NCBI RefSeq assembly: GCF_014287815.1
Contig: NZ_JACOOQ010000001.1
Span: forward strand, 124,001-188,000
Length of the DNA stretch: 64,000 nt
DNA from: Clostridium lentum
GTDB taxonomy: Bacteria > Bacillota > Clostridia > Clostridiales > Clostridiaceae
Direction: 5' to 3'
Positions 9,013-17,472 of this stretch are shown in pieces. A program made the translations under genes and the position numbers. The notes beneath the pieces were generated by a model that worked only from the letters and a program-made list of their open reading frames with translations, was not told where the DNA came from and ran no database searches. Positions within the stretch are counted from its first letter, which is position 1; every line of letters starts with the position of its first letter.

Positions 9013-9961
9013 TGTGGAAAAATGGTTAAATAAATGTGTTGATAGTATATTAGCTCAGTCATATGAGAATTTTGAAGTTATATTAGTTAATGATGGATCT
9101 ACAGATAAGAGTGGAGATATATGTGATAAATATTTAAAAGAAGATAATAGAGTTAAAGTATTTGATATTTTAAATAGTGGTCAATCTGTTGCAAGAAATA
9201 TAGGATTGAAAGAAGCAAAAGGTGATTACATATTATTTATAGATAGTGATGACTATATAAGTGACAAAGTAATAATAGAGAAGTTTATAAATATATTAGA
9301 TAGTAATAAATATGATTTTATTTATACATCATATTGTAGATTTGAAGATGGTAATGAGGAGAAAATAACAGAAGTATTACCTATAAATTTAACTAATGAT
9401 GAAATTAGAGATAAGGAAGGCAAAGAGATATTAGTTGATTTAATAAATAAAAACTCATTTCATCATGCACCATATTTAAAAGTATGTAGAAAAGAGTTTA
9501 TTCTAAAAAATAAATTATTTTTTAGAGAAGGTTATTATCATGAAGATGCAGAATGGACTTTTAAAGTATTTTATTATGCTAAAAAAATATTTATAGATGA
9601 TAAGCCTTGGTATATGAGAAGAATGAGAGAAAATTCCACAATTACATCAAGAGATGAAAGAGCAATATGTAAAAAAATATGCGATAGATTAATAATAGCA
9701 GATGATTTAATAAAGTTCTTTGAAAAGAAAAATGCCTCTAAAGTTATTATTGATGACCTGGTAAGAATGTATTGGGGAGATTTAATGATTACACGAGGTG
9801 TTGAAGAAAAATATAATATTAATAAATGTGCAAAAGTAATAGCATCTACAAAAAATGTTTTAAATAAATCAAGTATAAAAAAAAATTTAATTGGAAATAA
9901 ATTGATTAAATATTTAGGAGCGAAGAATTTTATTAATTTATTAAAGATTGTGGGGATATAA
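8966..9961 (+). CDS. GT2-family glycosyltransferase
   Basis: A 331-residue GT-A enzyme, MMTTKPKISVIIPVYNVEKW, with VNDGSTDKSGDICDKY and the DXD-like LFIDSDDYISDK. The start at 8966 is chosen for GAGAGG 7 bases upstream; ATG 8969 is the alternative, and the upstream start at 8945 has no site. The gene begins inside the 3' end of the preceding GT4 gene, implying coupled translation. Its C-terminal part carries EDAEWTFKVFYYAK, a segment that recurs in this GT2 subfamily and likely contacts the acceptor. Confidence 0.87.
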   Translation: MMTTKPKISVIIPVYNVEKWLNKCVDSILAQSYENFEVILVNDGSTDKSGDICDKYLKEDNRVKVFDILNSGQSVARNIGLKEAKGDYILFIDSDDYISDKVIIEKFINILDSNKYDFIYTSYCRFEDGNEEKITEVLPINLTNDEIRDKEGKEILVDLINKNSFHHAPYLKVCRKEFILKNKLFFREGYYHEDAEWTFKVFYYAKKIFIDDKPWYMRRMRENSTITSRDERAICKKICDRLIIADDLIKFFEKKNASKVIIDDLVRMYWGDLMITRGVEEKYNINKCAKVIASTKNVLNKSSIKKNLIGNKLIKYLGAKNFINLLKIVGI

Positions 9962-9962
9962 T

Positions 9963-11240
9963 ATGAAGGTTTGTTTTTATTTAAATACTCATGGATTAGA
10001 AAAAAAAATTTTTTCTAATCCCTTACTAGGCAATCCTGGTATTGGTGGAACAGAGTTTATGTTTTGGACAATTAGTTTTTATTTAAAAAAAATATATCCT
10101 GAAGTTGATGTAGTAGTATTGGCATCTCATATTGATACTTTACCTAAAGAAATTATATCTATTAGATGTATAGATGAAATAGAGGCAGTAAAGATATGTA
10201 AAGAAATTAATGGTGATATTTTTATATTCAAAGGGCCATATCATGATATTAAATTATTTAATTTAATTGATGAGTTAAAAGTTAAATCTATAATGTGGTC
10301 TCATAATTATGAAAGTATCATAGGTTCAAAATATGCCAGTGGATGCAAATATTTAAAAAGAAATTTATGTGTTGGAAAAGAACAATATGATAGATTAAGA
10401 GATCATAAGGTTTTTGAAAAATCAGCATATATATATAATTGCTTAGATTTTTCTCCTTATAAAAGTAGAGATATTAAAAAGAGAAATATTGTTACATTCA
10501 TGGGCGGATTAAGAGTTACAAAGGGATTTCATATATTAGCAAAGGTATGGAAAGAAGTTGTTAAAGAAGTACCAGATGCAGAACTTCATGTTATGGGTGG
10601 TTCTAAGTTATATGATGAAAATGCATCTACAGGAAATTTTGGAATTGCAGATGAAAAATATGAAAAAAGATTTATGCCATATCTTTTAGATGACAATGGA
10701 AAAGTAATGAATAGCGTTAAGTTCTTAGGGGTATTAAATGGAGAAGAAAAAATAAATGCTATAAATGAAACAAAGGTTGGAATTGCTAATCCTTCAGGAT
10801 TTGGTGAAACTTTTTGTATAAGTGCAATAGAATTTGAAGCTATGAAGGTTCCGGTGGTAAGTTGCAAGAAAAATGGTTTATTAGATACAGTTGAAGATGG
10901 TAAATCAGGAATATTAGTAAAAAATGAAAAGCAGTTAAAAGATGCAATAGTTACTTTATTAAAAGATGATAAATTAAATGAAGATATGGGTTTATATGGA
11001 GAAAAATTTGTTAGAGAAAAATTTGATATATACAATGTGTGCAGTAAATGGAAAAAACTTTTAGAAGATGTGTATAATGATATTCCACAAAAAGAAGAAC
11101 TAATAAACAATAATTTTAAATATAATCTTAAATGGTTAAGGGAATTTAATAGAAAAATTAAAAAAGCAAAAATATTTAATTGGTTACCACCAATAAGTGA
11201 GTATGAGGAAAGAATAGTTCCTAAATTTAAGAAATTATAG
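9963..11240 (+). CDS. GT4-family glycosyltransferase
   Basis: A 425-residue GT-B enzyme, longer than its GT4 neighbours because of an inserted loop around residues 215-250 and a basic C-terminal tail. The start at ATG 9963 follows GTGGGG at good spacing. The N-terminal glycine loop is GNPGIGGTEFMF; the donor domain has FMGGLRVTKGFHIL and the EX7E motif in GETFCISAIEFEA. Visible residues fit a retaining transferase with an unknown donor. Spacing to the next gene is 15 bases, consistent with one operon. Confidence 0.85.
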   Translation: MKVCFYLNTHGLEKKIFSNPLLGNPGIGGTEFMFWTISFYLKKIYPEVDVVVLASHIDTLPKEIISIRCIDEIEAVKICKEINGDIFIFKGPYHDIKLFNLIDELKVKSIMWSHNYESIIGSKYASGCKYLKRNLCVGKEQYDRLRDHKVFEKSAYIYNCLDFSPYKSRDIKKRNIVTFMGGLRVTKGFHILAKVWKEVVKEVPDAELHVMGGSKLYDENASTGNFGIADEKYEKRFMPYLLDDNGKVMNSVKFLGVLNGEEKINAINETKVGIANPSGFGETFCISAIEFEAMKVPVVSCKKNGLLDTVEDGKSGILVKNEKQLKDAIVTLLKDDKLNEDMGLYGEKFVREKFDIYNVCSKWKKLLEDVYNDIPQKEELINNNFKYNLKWLREFNRKIKKAKIFNWLPPISEYEERIVPKFKKL

Positions 11241-11255
11241 AGAGGATAAAGGGGA

Positions 11256-12254
11256 ATGAATCCGGAAATTAGTATAATAGTTCCAGTTTATAATGTTGAA
11301 AAATATTTAAAAAGATGTATTGATTATATATTAAATCAAAGTTTTACTGATTTTGAATTAATATTAGTAGATGATGGTTCTACAGACAACAGCGGAGAAA
11401 TAATAGATGAATATGCTATAAAGGATGAAAGAATAAAAGTTATTCATAAAGAAAATGGTGGATTATCCTCTGCAAGAAATGTTGGAATAGAATATTCAAA
11501 GGGAAATTATATAGCATTTGTTGATTCAGATGATTATATTAATAAGAATATGTATAAAATTTTATATAAAAATGCTATTAAATATAATGCTGAAATTTCC
11601 ATATGTAATTTTGAATATGTTTATGAAAATGATGATGTAGATGAAGAGCAAGACATAATTAGTGAAAAAATAAGTGTTAATAATAATATTGAATCTTTAG
11701 AAAAGTTATATAGTAGTGAAAATATACAATTCATTGTAGCATGGAATAAATTGTATAAGAAGAATTTATTTGAGAAAATAAGATACGATTATGGAAAATA
11801 TCATGAAGATGAATTTATTATTCATAAGTTACTTTATAAATGTAATAAATCTGTTTATTGCTATGATAAGTTATATTATTACTTACAGAGAAATGGAAGT
11901 ATAATGGGATCAAGTTTTAATGTTAACAAATTGGATGTTTTAGATGCAATGAAGGAAAGAATGGATTTCTTTAGAGAGATTCATTTAAAGGAATTAGAGT
12001 ATAAAACACAGAATAATTATCTTTATTATTTTTTTGATTATTATTTTAGAACAAAGTATGAATTGAATAATAATGATATGTTAAGGTATATGAAAAAGCA
12101 GTTTAAAGGTATTTTGAAATATTTGCTTAGTAATCCTAATTATAATTTAAAGGCAAAATTATTATGGAGTTTATTTGCAATTAATCCAATTTTATATCAA
12201 CTTATAAATAATATAAGGAACAAATACAGAGTTAATAATATTGATTATATTTAA
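11256..12254 (+). CDS. GT2-family glycosyltransferase
   Basis: A 332-residue GT-A enzyme with ISIIVPVYNVEKYLKRC, VDDGSTDNSGEIIDEYA, GGLSSARNVGIEY and the DXD-like AFVDSDDYINKN, a near-consensus member of the family. AAAGGGG precedes the ATG. The C-terminal half contains a Tyr/Phe-rich helix around residues 245-260 (YLYYFFDYYFR) that may associate with the membrane. It overlaps the apparent upstream extension of the pyruvyl transferase gene. Confidence 0.88.
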   Translation: MNPEISIIVPVYNVEKYLKRCIDYILNQSFTDFELILVDDGSTDNSGEIIDEYAIKDERIKVIHKENGGLSSARNVGIEYSKGNYIAFVDSDDYINKNMYKILYKNAIKYNAEISICNFEYVYENDDVDEEQDIISEKISVNNNIESLEKLYSSENIQFIVAWNKLYKKNLFEKIRYDYGKYHEDEFIIHKLLYKCNKSVYCYDKLYYYLQRNGSIMGSSFNVNKLDVLDAMKERMDFFREIHLKELEYKTQNNYLYYFFDYYFRTKYELNNNDMLRYMKKQFKGILKYLLSNPNYNLKAKLLWSLFAINPILYQLINNIRNKYRVNNIDYI

Positions 12255-12264
12255 TGGAGAAGCT

Positions 12265-13341
12265 ATGAGAAAGATAAAAGAGTTATTAATTAGAAGATTA
12301 AATGAAGATCAAATAAATAAAATTATGTATAGTATAGGTTTTAGATATTATAATATATTTAAAAAATACAAGGATAAGAAAAAGATTATTCATATTTTAA
12401 CTCCATTGCATGGAAATATGGGGGATCAAGCTATTGTATATGCAACTAATAAGTATTTAAGAGATAATTTTAGTAATTATGAAATAATAGAAGTTTATAG
12501 ACGTGATATTTATAAATATATGAAAGCGATAAAAAAAGTAGTTAATCCTGATGATTTAATAGTTTTAATAGGTGGAGGAAATATGGGGAATTTATGGATT
12601 GATGAAGAACGTGATAGAAGATTTGTAATTAAAAATTTTCCAAATAATAAGATAATTTCTATGCCTCAAACTATAAGTTTTACTCTTGATGCAGATGGAA
12701 AAAAAGAGTTTTTAAAAACACAACAAATATATAATAAAAATAAGAATTTAATATTAATTTCTAGAGAAAAGACATCTTATAAGATAATGAAAGAAAACTT
12801 TAAAGATAAAAATGTTATTTTAAATCCAGACACAGTATTATATTTAAATAACACAATACATGACAATAAGTTTAAGAGAGAATATATTATGACTTGCCTT
12901 AGAAATGATAAGGAAAGTGTATTAGGAAGTAATAAAGAAAAGTTAATTACTGATTTAAAAAGAAATCATGGACAAGTAGTTGAATTTGATACAGTAATAA
13001 ATAAAACTGTTACAAAGGAAGAAAGAGAAAAAGAATTAAATAAAATGTTTGATAAATTTTCAAAATCAAAGATTGTTATTACAGATAGATTGCACGGAAT
13101 GGTATTTTGTGCAATAACAAAAACCCCATGTATTGTAACTAAATCATTAGATCATAAGGTTACAGGAACATATGTATGGATTAAAGATTTAAACTATATA
13201 AAACTTGTAGATAAATTGGATTTTAAATATATTGAACCGTTAATCAATGAATTAATTAATTTAAAAGAATTTAATGATATTAAATTTAAAGATATTTATT
13301 TTGATAAATTAACTGAAAAAATAAAAGAAGTAATAAAATAA
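12265..13341 (+). CDS. polysaccharide pyruvyl transferase family protein
   Basis: A 358-residue member of the CsaB/PssM-type polysaccharide pyruvyl transferase family (PF04230), which typically transfers a ketal pyruvate from phosphoenolpyruvate onto a sugar. Recognisable parts are HILTPLHGNMGDQAIVYA near the N-terminus, LIVLIGGGNMGNLW in the first Rossmann-like domain, and the C-terminal VITDRLHGMVFCAI with the conserved Arg-Leu-His-Gly. I start at ATG 12265 (GGAGA upstream), not the in-frame ATT-encoded extension at 12241. Pyruvylation would add negative charge to the polymer. Some family members have drifted in function, so the reaction is inferred. Confidence 0.82.
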   Translation: MRKIKELLIRRLNEDQINKIMYSIGFRYYNIFKKYKDKKKIIHILTPLHGNMGDQAIVYATNKYLRDNFSNYEIIEVYRRDIYKYMKAIKKVVNPDDLIVLIGGGNMGNLWIDEERDRRFVIKNFPNNKIISMPQTISFTLDADGKKEFLKTQQIYNKNKNLILISREKTSYKIMKENFKDKNVILNPDTVLYLNNTIHDNKFKREYIMTCLRNDKESVLGSNKEKLITDLKRNHGQVVEFDTVINKTVTKEEREKELNKMFDKFSKSKIVITDRLHGMVFCAITKTPCIVTKSLDHKVTGTYVWIKDLNYIKLVDKLDFKYIEPLINELINLKEFNDIKFKDIYFDKLTEKIKEVIK

Positions 13342-13406
13342 AGTGCTTTTTATTAAAAAGATTATATTTTTGAATTATAGTAGTTATTTTAAAGGAACTG
13401 AAGGAT

Positions 13407-14402
13407 ATGGAAGAGGTTAGTGTTATAATTATTGCTTATAATATTGAGCAATATATCGAAAAGTGTATAAAGTCTGTAATAAATCAAACATTTAAAGAGA
13501 TAGAAATATTGATTGTAAATGATGGATCAACTGATAAAACTTTAAGTATAATTAACGAATGGGCATTAAAGGATAAAAGAATAAAAATTATTAATCAAGT
13601 TAATAAAGGTGCAATAGAAGCAAGAAAAGCAGGATTAGATAAATGTAATGGTAAGTATGTATTGTTTGTAGATGGAGATGATTGGTTAGAGTTAAATGCA
13701 ATAGAGAGATTATATAATGAAATTGAGCAAGATCAAGCAGATATAGTAGTATATAATTCGTATATAGTTGATGATTTTGGAAGAAAAATAGTAAGAAGCT
13801 TTAATATAGAGATATATAATGATAAGGATTTACTTAAGAATTTATTAATTGGAAAATCATCACCTTTTTTATGGGATAAATTTATAAGAAAAAGTTTTAT
13901 AATAGAAAATAAAGTGAAATTTCCTAAGGAAGTTAGTTATTCAGAAGACTTAGCAGCTTTAGTAGAGATATACTCTAAACACCCTAAAGTTAGTGTTCTA
14001 GGTGAAGAGCTATATAATTATTATCAAAGGGTAGACAGTGCTACAAAACAGCTAAATAATAAATCTTTAGATATATGTAAATCTATAGATTTTATTCATG
14101 AAGTTTTAGAAGAGAATAAGTTATATAATATTTTTTTAGATGAATTAGAAATGTGTATATACTTAAATTTATTTATTTATGTGGTTATCAATTTTAATAA
14201 ACATAATGCATATAATAAAAGTTTATATAGAATGTATAAAAAGAAAAATATTAATATAATTAAGAATCAATATATAAATGAACACATAGGAAGTTACAAC
14301 AAAAATGGTCAAGTAAGAATTAGATTATATAATAGATCATATTATTTAGGATGTTTTTATGATTATATAAGAAAAATAATAAAATGCATAATTAATAAAT
14401 AA
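13407..14402 (+). CDS. GT2-family glycosyltransferase
   Basis: A 331-residue GT-A enzyme: VSVIIIAYNIEQYIEKC, VNDGSTDKTL, KGAIEARKAGLDK and the variant acidic site LFVDGDDWLEL. Among the GT2 set it is the most divergent, since most others begin with IPVYN-like strands. A 65-base gap precedes it, the first sizeable gap in the operon, and the ATG has a weak AAGGA site. The C-terminal region is basic and helical. Substrate unknown. Confidence 0.84.
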   Translation: MEEVSVIIIAYNIEQYIEKCIKSVINQTFKEIEILIVNDGSTDKTLSIINEWALKDKRIKIINQVNKGAIEARKAGLDKCNGKYVLFVDGDDWLELNAIERLYNEIEQDQADIVVYNSYIVDDFGRKIVRSFNIEIYNDKDLLKNLLIGKSSPFLWDKFIRKSFIIENKVKFPKEVSYSEDLAALVEIYSKHPKVSVLGEELYNYYQRVDSATKQLNNKSLDICKSIDFIHEVLEENKLYNIFLDELEMCIYLNLFIYVVINFNKHNAYNKSLYRMYKKKNINIIKNQYINEHIGSYNKNGQVRIRLYNRSYYLGCFYDYIRKIIKCIINK

Positions 14403-14448
14403 GTATATATGCTATTTATTAATTTGAAAAGAAATGAGGTATTAAGGG

Positions 14449-15987
14449 ATGGAAGATAATTTATCTGAAAATAAAAAACTAATTATAAATTTACTTAGCA
14501 GTATAATTGCCTTTGGAATTAATTTAATAATAGGTTTTTATTTATCTCCATATATAGTTAAAAATTTAGGGGTTGAAGCTAATGGATTTATTTCTTTAGC
14601 AAATAATTTTATTACATATGCTAGTTTAGTTACAATAGCATTAAATTCAATGTCTGGTAGATTTATAACCATTGCAATTCATCAAAGTGATTATGAAAAG
14701 GCTAATAAATATTATAATGCTGTATTTGGTGGTAACTTAATAACTGCTTCTGTTTTGGCAGTACCTGCAGTAGTAAGTGTTATAAAATTAGAATATTTAA
14801 TAAATATACCTAGCAACCTCATATTTGATGTTAAAATATTATTTTCCATAATATTCATTAATTATTTTATTGGTATGATATTGCCAAATTGGGCTACAGC
14901 TACATTTGCTACTAATAATCTTTACTTACAATCAATTAAATCTTTACAATCAAATATATTAAAAGTAGTTTGTATTTTAGGATTATTTATAATATTTTCA
15001 CCTAAAGTATATTATATAGCTATAGCAAGTTTAGTATGTACTATTTATATCGCTGTATATAATTGGTATTATCATAAGAAGTTATTGCCACAGCTTATAA
15101 TAAAGAGAAAGTATTTTAATTGGATTTATGTAAAAGAGTTAATTTTTTCAGGAATATGGAATACGATTAATCAAACAGGACAAATTCTTTTAAGTGGATT
15201 AGATTTATTAATCGCCAATTTATTTGTTGGAGCAACTTCTATGGGTGCACTTTCATTAGCTAAGACAGTTCCTAATATAATTACTGGGCTATCAGGAAGT
15301 CTAACAAGTATATTTGTTCCTACACTTACCATAGATTATGCTCATAATGATAAAGATTCATTAAAGAAAAATTTAAAAAAAGGAATGAAATTAACAGGAG
15401 TTTTATTAACTATCCCTCTTGCTATATTAATAATTTATGGAAGTGAATTCTATAGCTTATGGGTACCATCACAAGATGCAAAAGTTCTCCAAATATTATC
15501 AGTACTTACGTGTTTTGGGCTTATATTTACTAGTGGAACTCAGTGTTTATATACTATTTTTACTGTTGTAAACAAATTAAAAATAAATTCTCTATTAGTA
15601 TTACTATCAGGATTAATTAGTACCATTATTGTTTTTATATTAATGAAGACTACTAACTTAGGAGTATTTGCAATAGCAGGAGTAAGTTCTTTCGTTAATT
15701 TAGCACGTAATATGATATATACAGTACCTTTTACCGCTAAGTATATTGGTTTAAAATGGAACACTTTCTTTCCAGAGGTATTATCTTCAGTTACTAGTGT
15801 AATTGTCCTTGTATTAGTAGGGACTACAATCAAACAGTTTGTAACAGTGAATTCCTGGATTATGCTTATTATAGCAGCTGGAATAACTGCAATATTAGGA
15901 TTAATTATAAATATGTTTATTGTTTTAAGTAGAGAAGAAAGAAATTTTTTACTTAAATTATTTAAGAAAAAGTTAAAGATAGCATAA
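14449..15987 (+). CDS. Wzx-type oligosaccharide flippase
   Basis: A 512-residue polytopic protein with about twelve to fourteen predicted membrane segments and short loops, the layout of the MATE-like polysaccharide transporter superfamily. The N-terminus has the first helix with SSIIAFGINLIIGFYLSPY, then YIVKNLGVEANGF, a segment common in Wzx proteins. It would move the undecaprenyl-linked repeat unit across the membrane for polymerisation. It closes the run of transferases, the usual position. No second flippase is visible, so this one may serve both polysaccharide regions if they make one polymer. Confidence 0.88.
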   Translation: MEDNLSENKKLIINLLSSIIAFGINLIIGFYLSPYIVKNLGVEANGFISLANNFITYASLVTIALNSMSGRFITIAIHQSDYEKANKYYNAVFGGNLITASVLAVPAVVSVIKLEYLINIPSNLIFDVKILFSIIFINYFIGMILPNWATATFATNNLYLQSIKSLQSNILKVVCILGLFIIFSPKVYYIAIASLVCTIYIAVYNWYYHKKLLPQLIIKRKYFNWIYVKELIFSGIWNTINQTGQILLSGLDLLIANLFVGATSMGALSLAKTVPNIITGLSGSLTSIFVPTLTIDYAHNDKDSLKKNLKKGMKLTGVLLTIPLAILIIYGSEFYSLWVPSQDAKVLQILSVLTCFGLIFTSGTQCLYTIFTVVNKLKINSLLVLLSGLISTIIVFILMKTTNLGVFAIAGVSSFVNLARNMIYTVPFTAKYIGLKWNTFFPEVLSSVTSVIVLVLVGTTIKQFVTVNSWIMLIIAAGITAILGLIINMFIVLSREERNFLLKLFKKKLKIA

Positions 15988-16009
15988 ATATAAAAAATAA
16001 GGAGTTACT

Positions 16010-17263
16010 ATGAGGAATAGAGTAGTTGTAAACTGTATTGAAAAAGAAAAAAATATAATAGAATATAACTTTGAAGTTGATGGAGAGTGGAAACAATATT
16101 TTAATAATAAAGAAAAATTTATAATTGAATATGACCAAGAAATTGAGGAAATACCCTATGGAATAGCTGTTATTCCATTCTTATGCAATGTATTACCAAT
16201 TGCCTGGATTTTTGATGGAGAAATTATAATAGATGAAGTTGATGAAGATTTCTATAATAGTATTTCAAATTTTAAAAAGGGATATATAGATATGTATCCT
16301 AAAATTGATTTTTTGGGAAAGTTAACAGTAAATAATATTGTTAGTTATAAAGTAGAAGATAATAAAAAATCATTAGCTTTATTTAGTGGCGGAGTAGATG
16401 CATTTTATACTTTATTATCTCATATAAAGGAAAAGCCATGCATAGCAACTATATGGGGTTCGGATATTAAATTAAATGATACTGAGGGTTGGAGTAAGGT
16501 TATAGAGCACACTAAAGCAACAGCTAAGTTATATGATATTGACCATACTTGGATAAAATCTAGTTTTAGAATGTTCATTAATGAAGGAAGATTAGGACAA
16601 GCTGTATATAGTAGAGCAAATGATGGATGGTGGCATGGATTTCAACATGGAATAGGACTAATAGGACATGTAGCACCGTATATTTATAAAAATAATATTA
16701 GTAAAGTTTATATTGCAGCATCTTTTACTATTCAGGAAAAGGGGAAAGTTACCTGTGCATCTGATCCTACCATTGATGATAATGTAAGGTTTTGTGGAGC
16801 AAAAGTAAAGCATGATGGATATGAAGCATCTAGACAAGATAAAATTAAATATATTTGCCAATATTCAAGAGAGAATAATGTAGAGATTCCATTAAGAGTT
16901 TGCTGGGAATCAACAGGTGGAAGTAATTGTTGTAAGTGTGAAAAATGTTATAGAACTTTATTTGGTATATTAGCAGAGAAAGAAGATCCAAGAAAATATG
17001 GTTTCAATTATACTGATAAGGAATTTGTTAATATAGTTAAAGATTTAAAGAATAGAATATTTATTGGTAATTTTAGGTGGAAATATATTCAGGATGAATT
17101 TAGGGTAAATTATGATATAAGTGAGATTGACAAAAAATTAAGATGGTTCTATAAAACCGATATTAATAGAATTGATAAAAATTTTGCAAAAATATTTTTT
17201 AGAATAAAAAGAAAGTTAGCTAGTATAATGTATAGTTTTATAAAAAGATTTAGAATAAGATAA
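16010..17263 (+). CDS. QueC-like PP-loop ATPase with four-Cys zinc motif
   Basis: A 417-residue protein whose centre carries a PP-loop, LFSGGVDAFYTL at residues 125-136 (N-type ATP pyrophosphatase signature SGGxDx), and a downstream Cys cluster C298-x8-C307-x2-C310-x2-C313. That spacing matches the zinc site I recall from 7-cyano-7-deazaguanine synthase (QueC). About 115 residues precede the PP-loop, unlike QueC itself, and the C-terminus is basic. It would activate a carboxyl or amide group with ATP. It sits 22 bases after the flippase and before a terminator, so it belongs to the polysaccharide operon and not to a queuosine operon. Possible roles: amidation or amide-bond formation on a sugar acid. 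Function is inferred. Confidence 0.65.
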   Translation: MRNRVVVNCIEKEKNIIEYNFEVDGEWKQYFNNKEKFIIEYDQEIEEIPYGIAVIPFLCNVLPIAWIFDGEIIIDEVDEDFYNSISNFKKGYIDMYPKIDFLGKLTVNNIVSYKVEDNKKSLALFSGGVDAFYTLLSHIKEKPCIATIWGSDIKLNDTEGWSKVIEHTKATAKLYDIDHTWIKSSFRMFINEGRLGQAVYSRANDGWWHGFQHGIGLIGHVAPYIYKNNISKVYIAASFTIQEKGKVTCASDPTIDDNVRFCGAKVKHDGYEASRQDKIKYICQYSRENNVEIPLRVCWESTGGSNCCKCEKCYRTLFGILAEKEDPRKYGFNYTDKEFVNIVKDLKNRIFIGNFRWKYIQDEFRVNYDISEIDKKLRWFYKTDINRIDKNFAKIFFRIKRKLASIMYSFIKRFRIR

Positions 17264-17389
17264 AAAGAGCTTTTATTGAATAGATAAAGTAAAGCAGTTA
17301 AATTATAAATAAATTTTTAAATAAGAGTGAGAAATATCATAAGTTTGAAAAAATACTATATAAATAATTAATATAAATACAAAAGTTAT

Positions 17390-17436
17390 AAGTGATAATG
17401 GGATATATATGATTATGGTCTATTATCACTTTTGTT
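17390..17436 (+). terminator. intrinsic terminator closing the first polysaccharide operon
   Basis: AAGTGATAAT and ATTATCACTT form a 10-bp stem around a roughly 22-base loop, followed by TTTGTTTTATT. It lies about 125 bases after the QueC-like gene and before the beta-helix gene, marking a transcription boundary. Confidence 0.65.
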
Positions 17437-17472
17437 TTATTATAGTAATTCGGAAATAATATAGGAGTAGGT

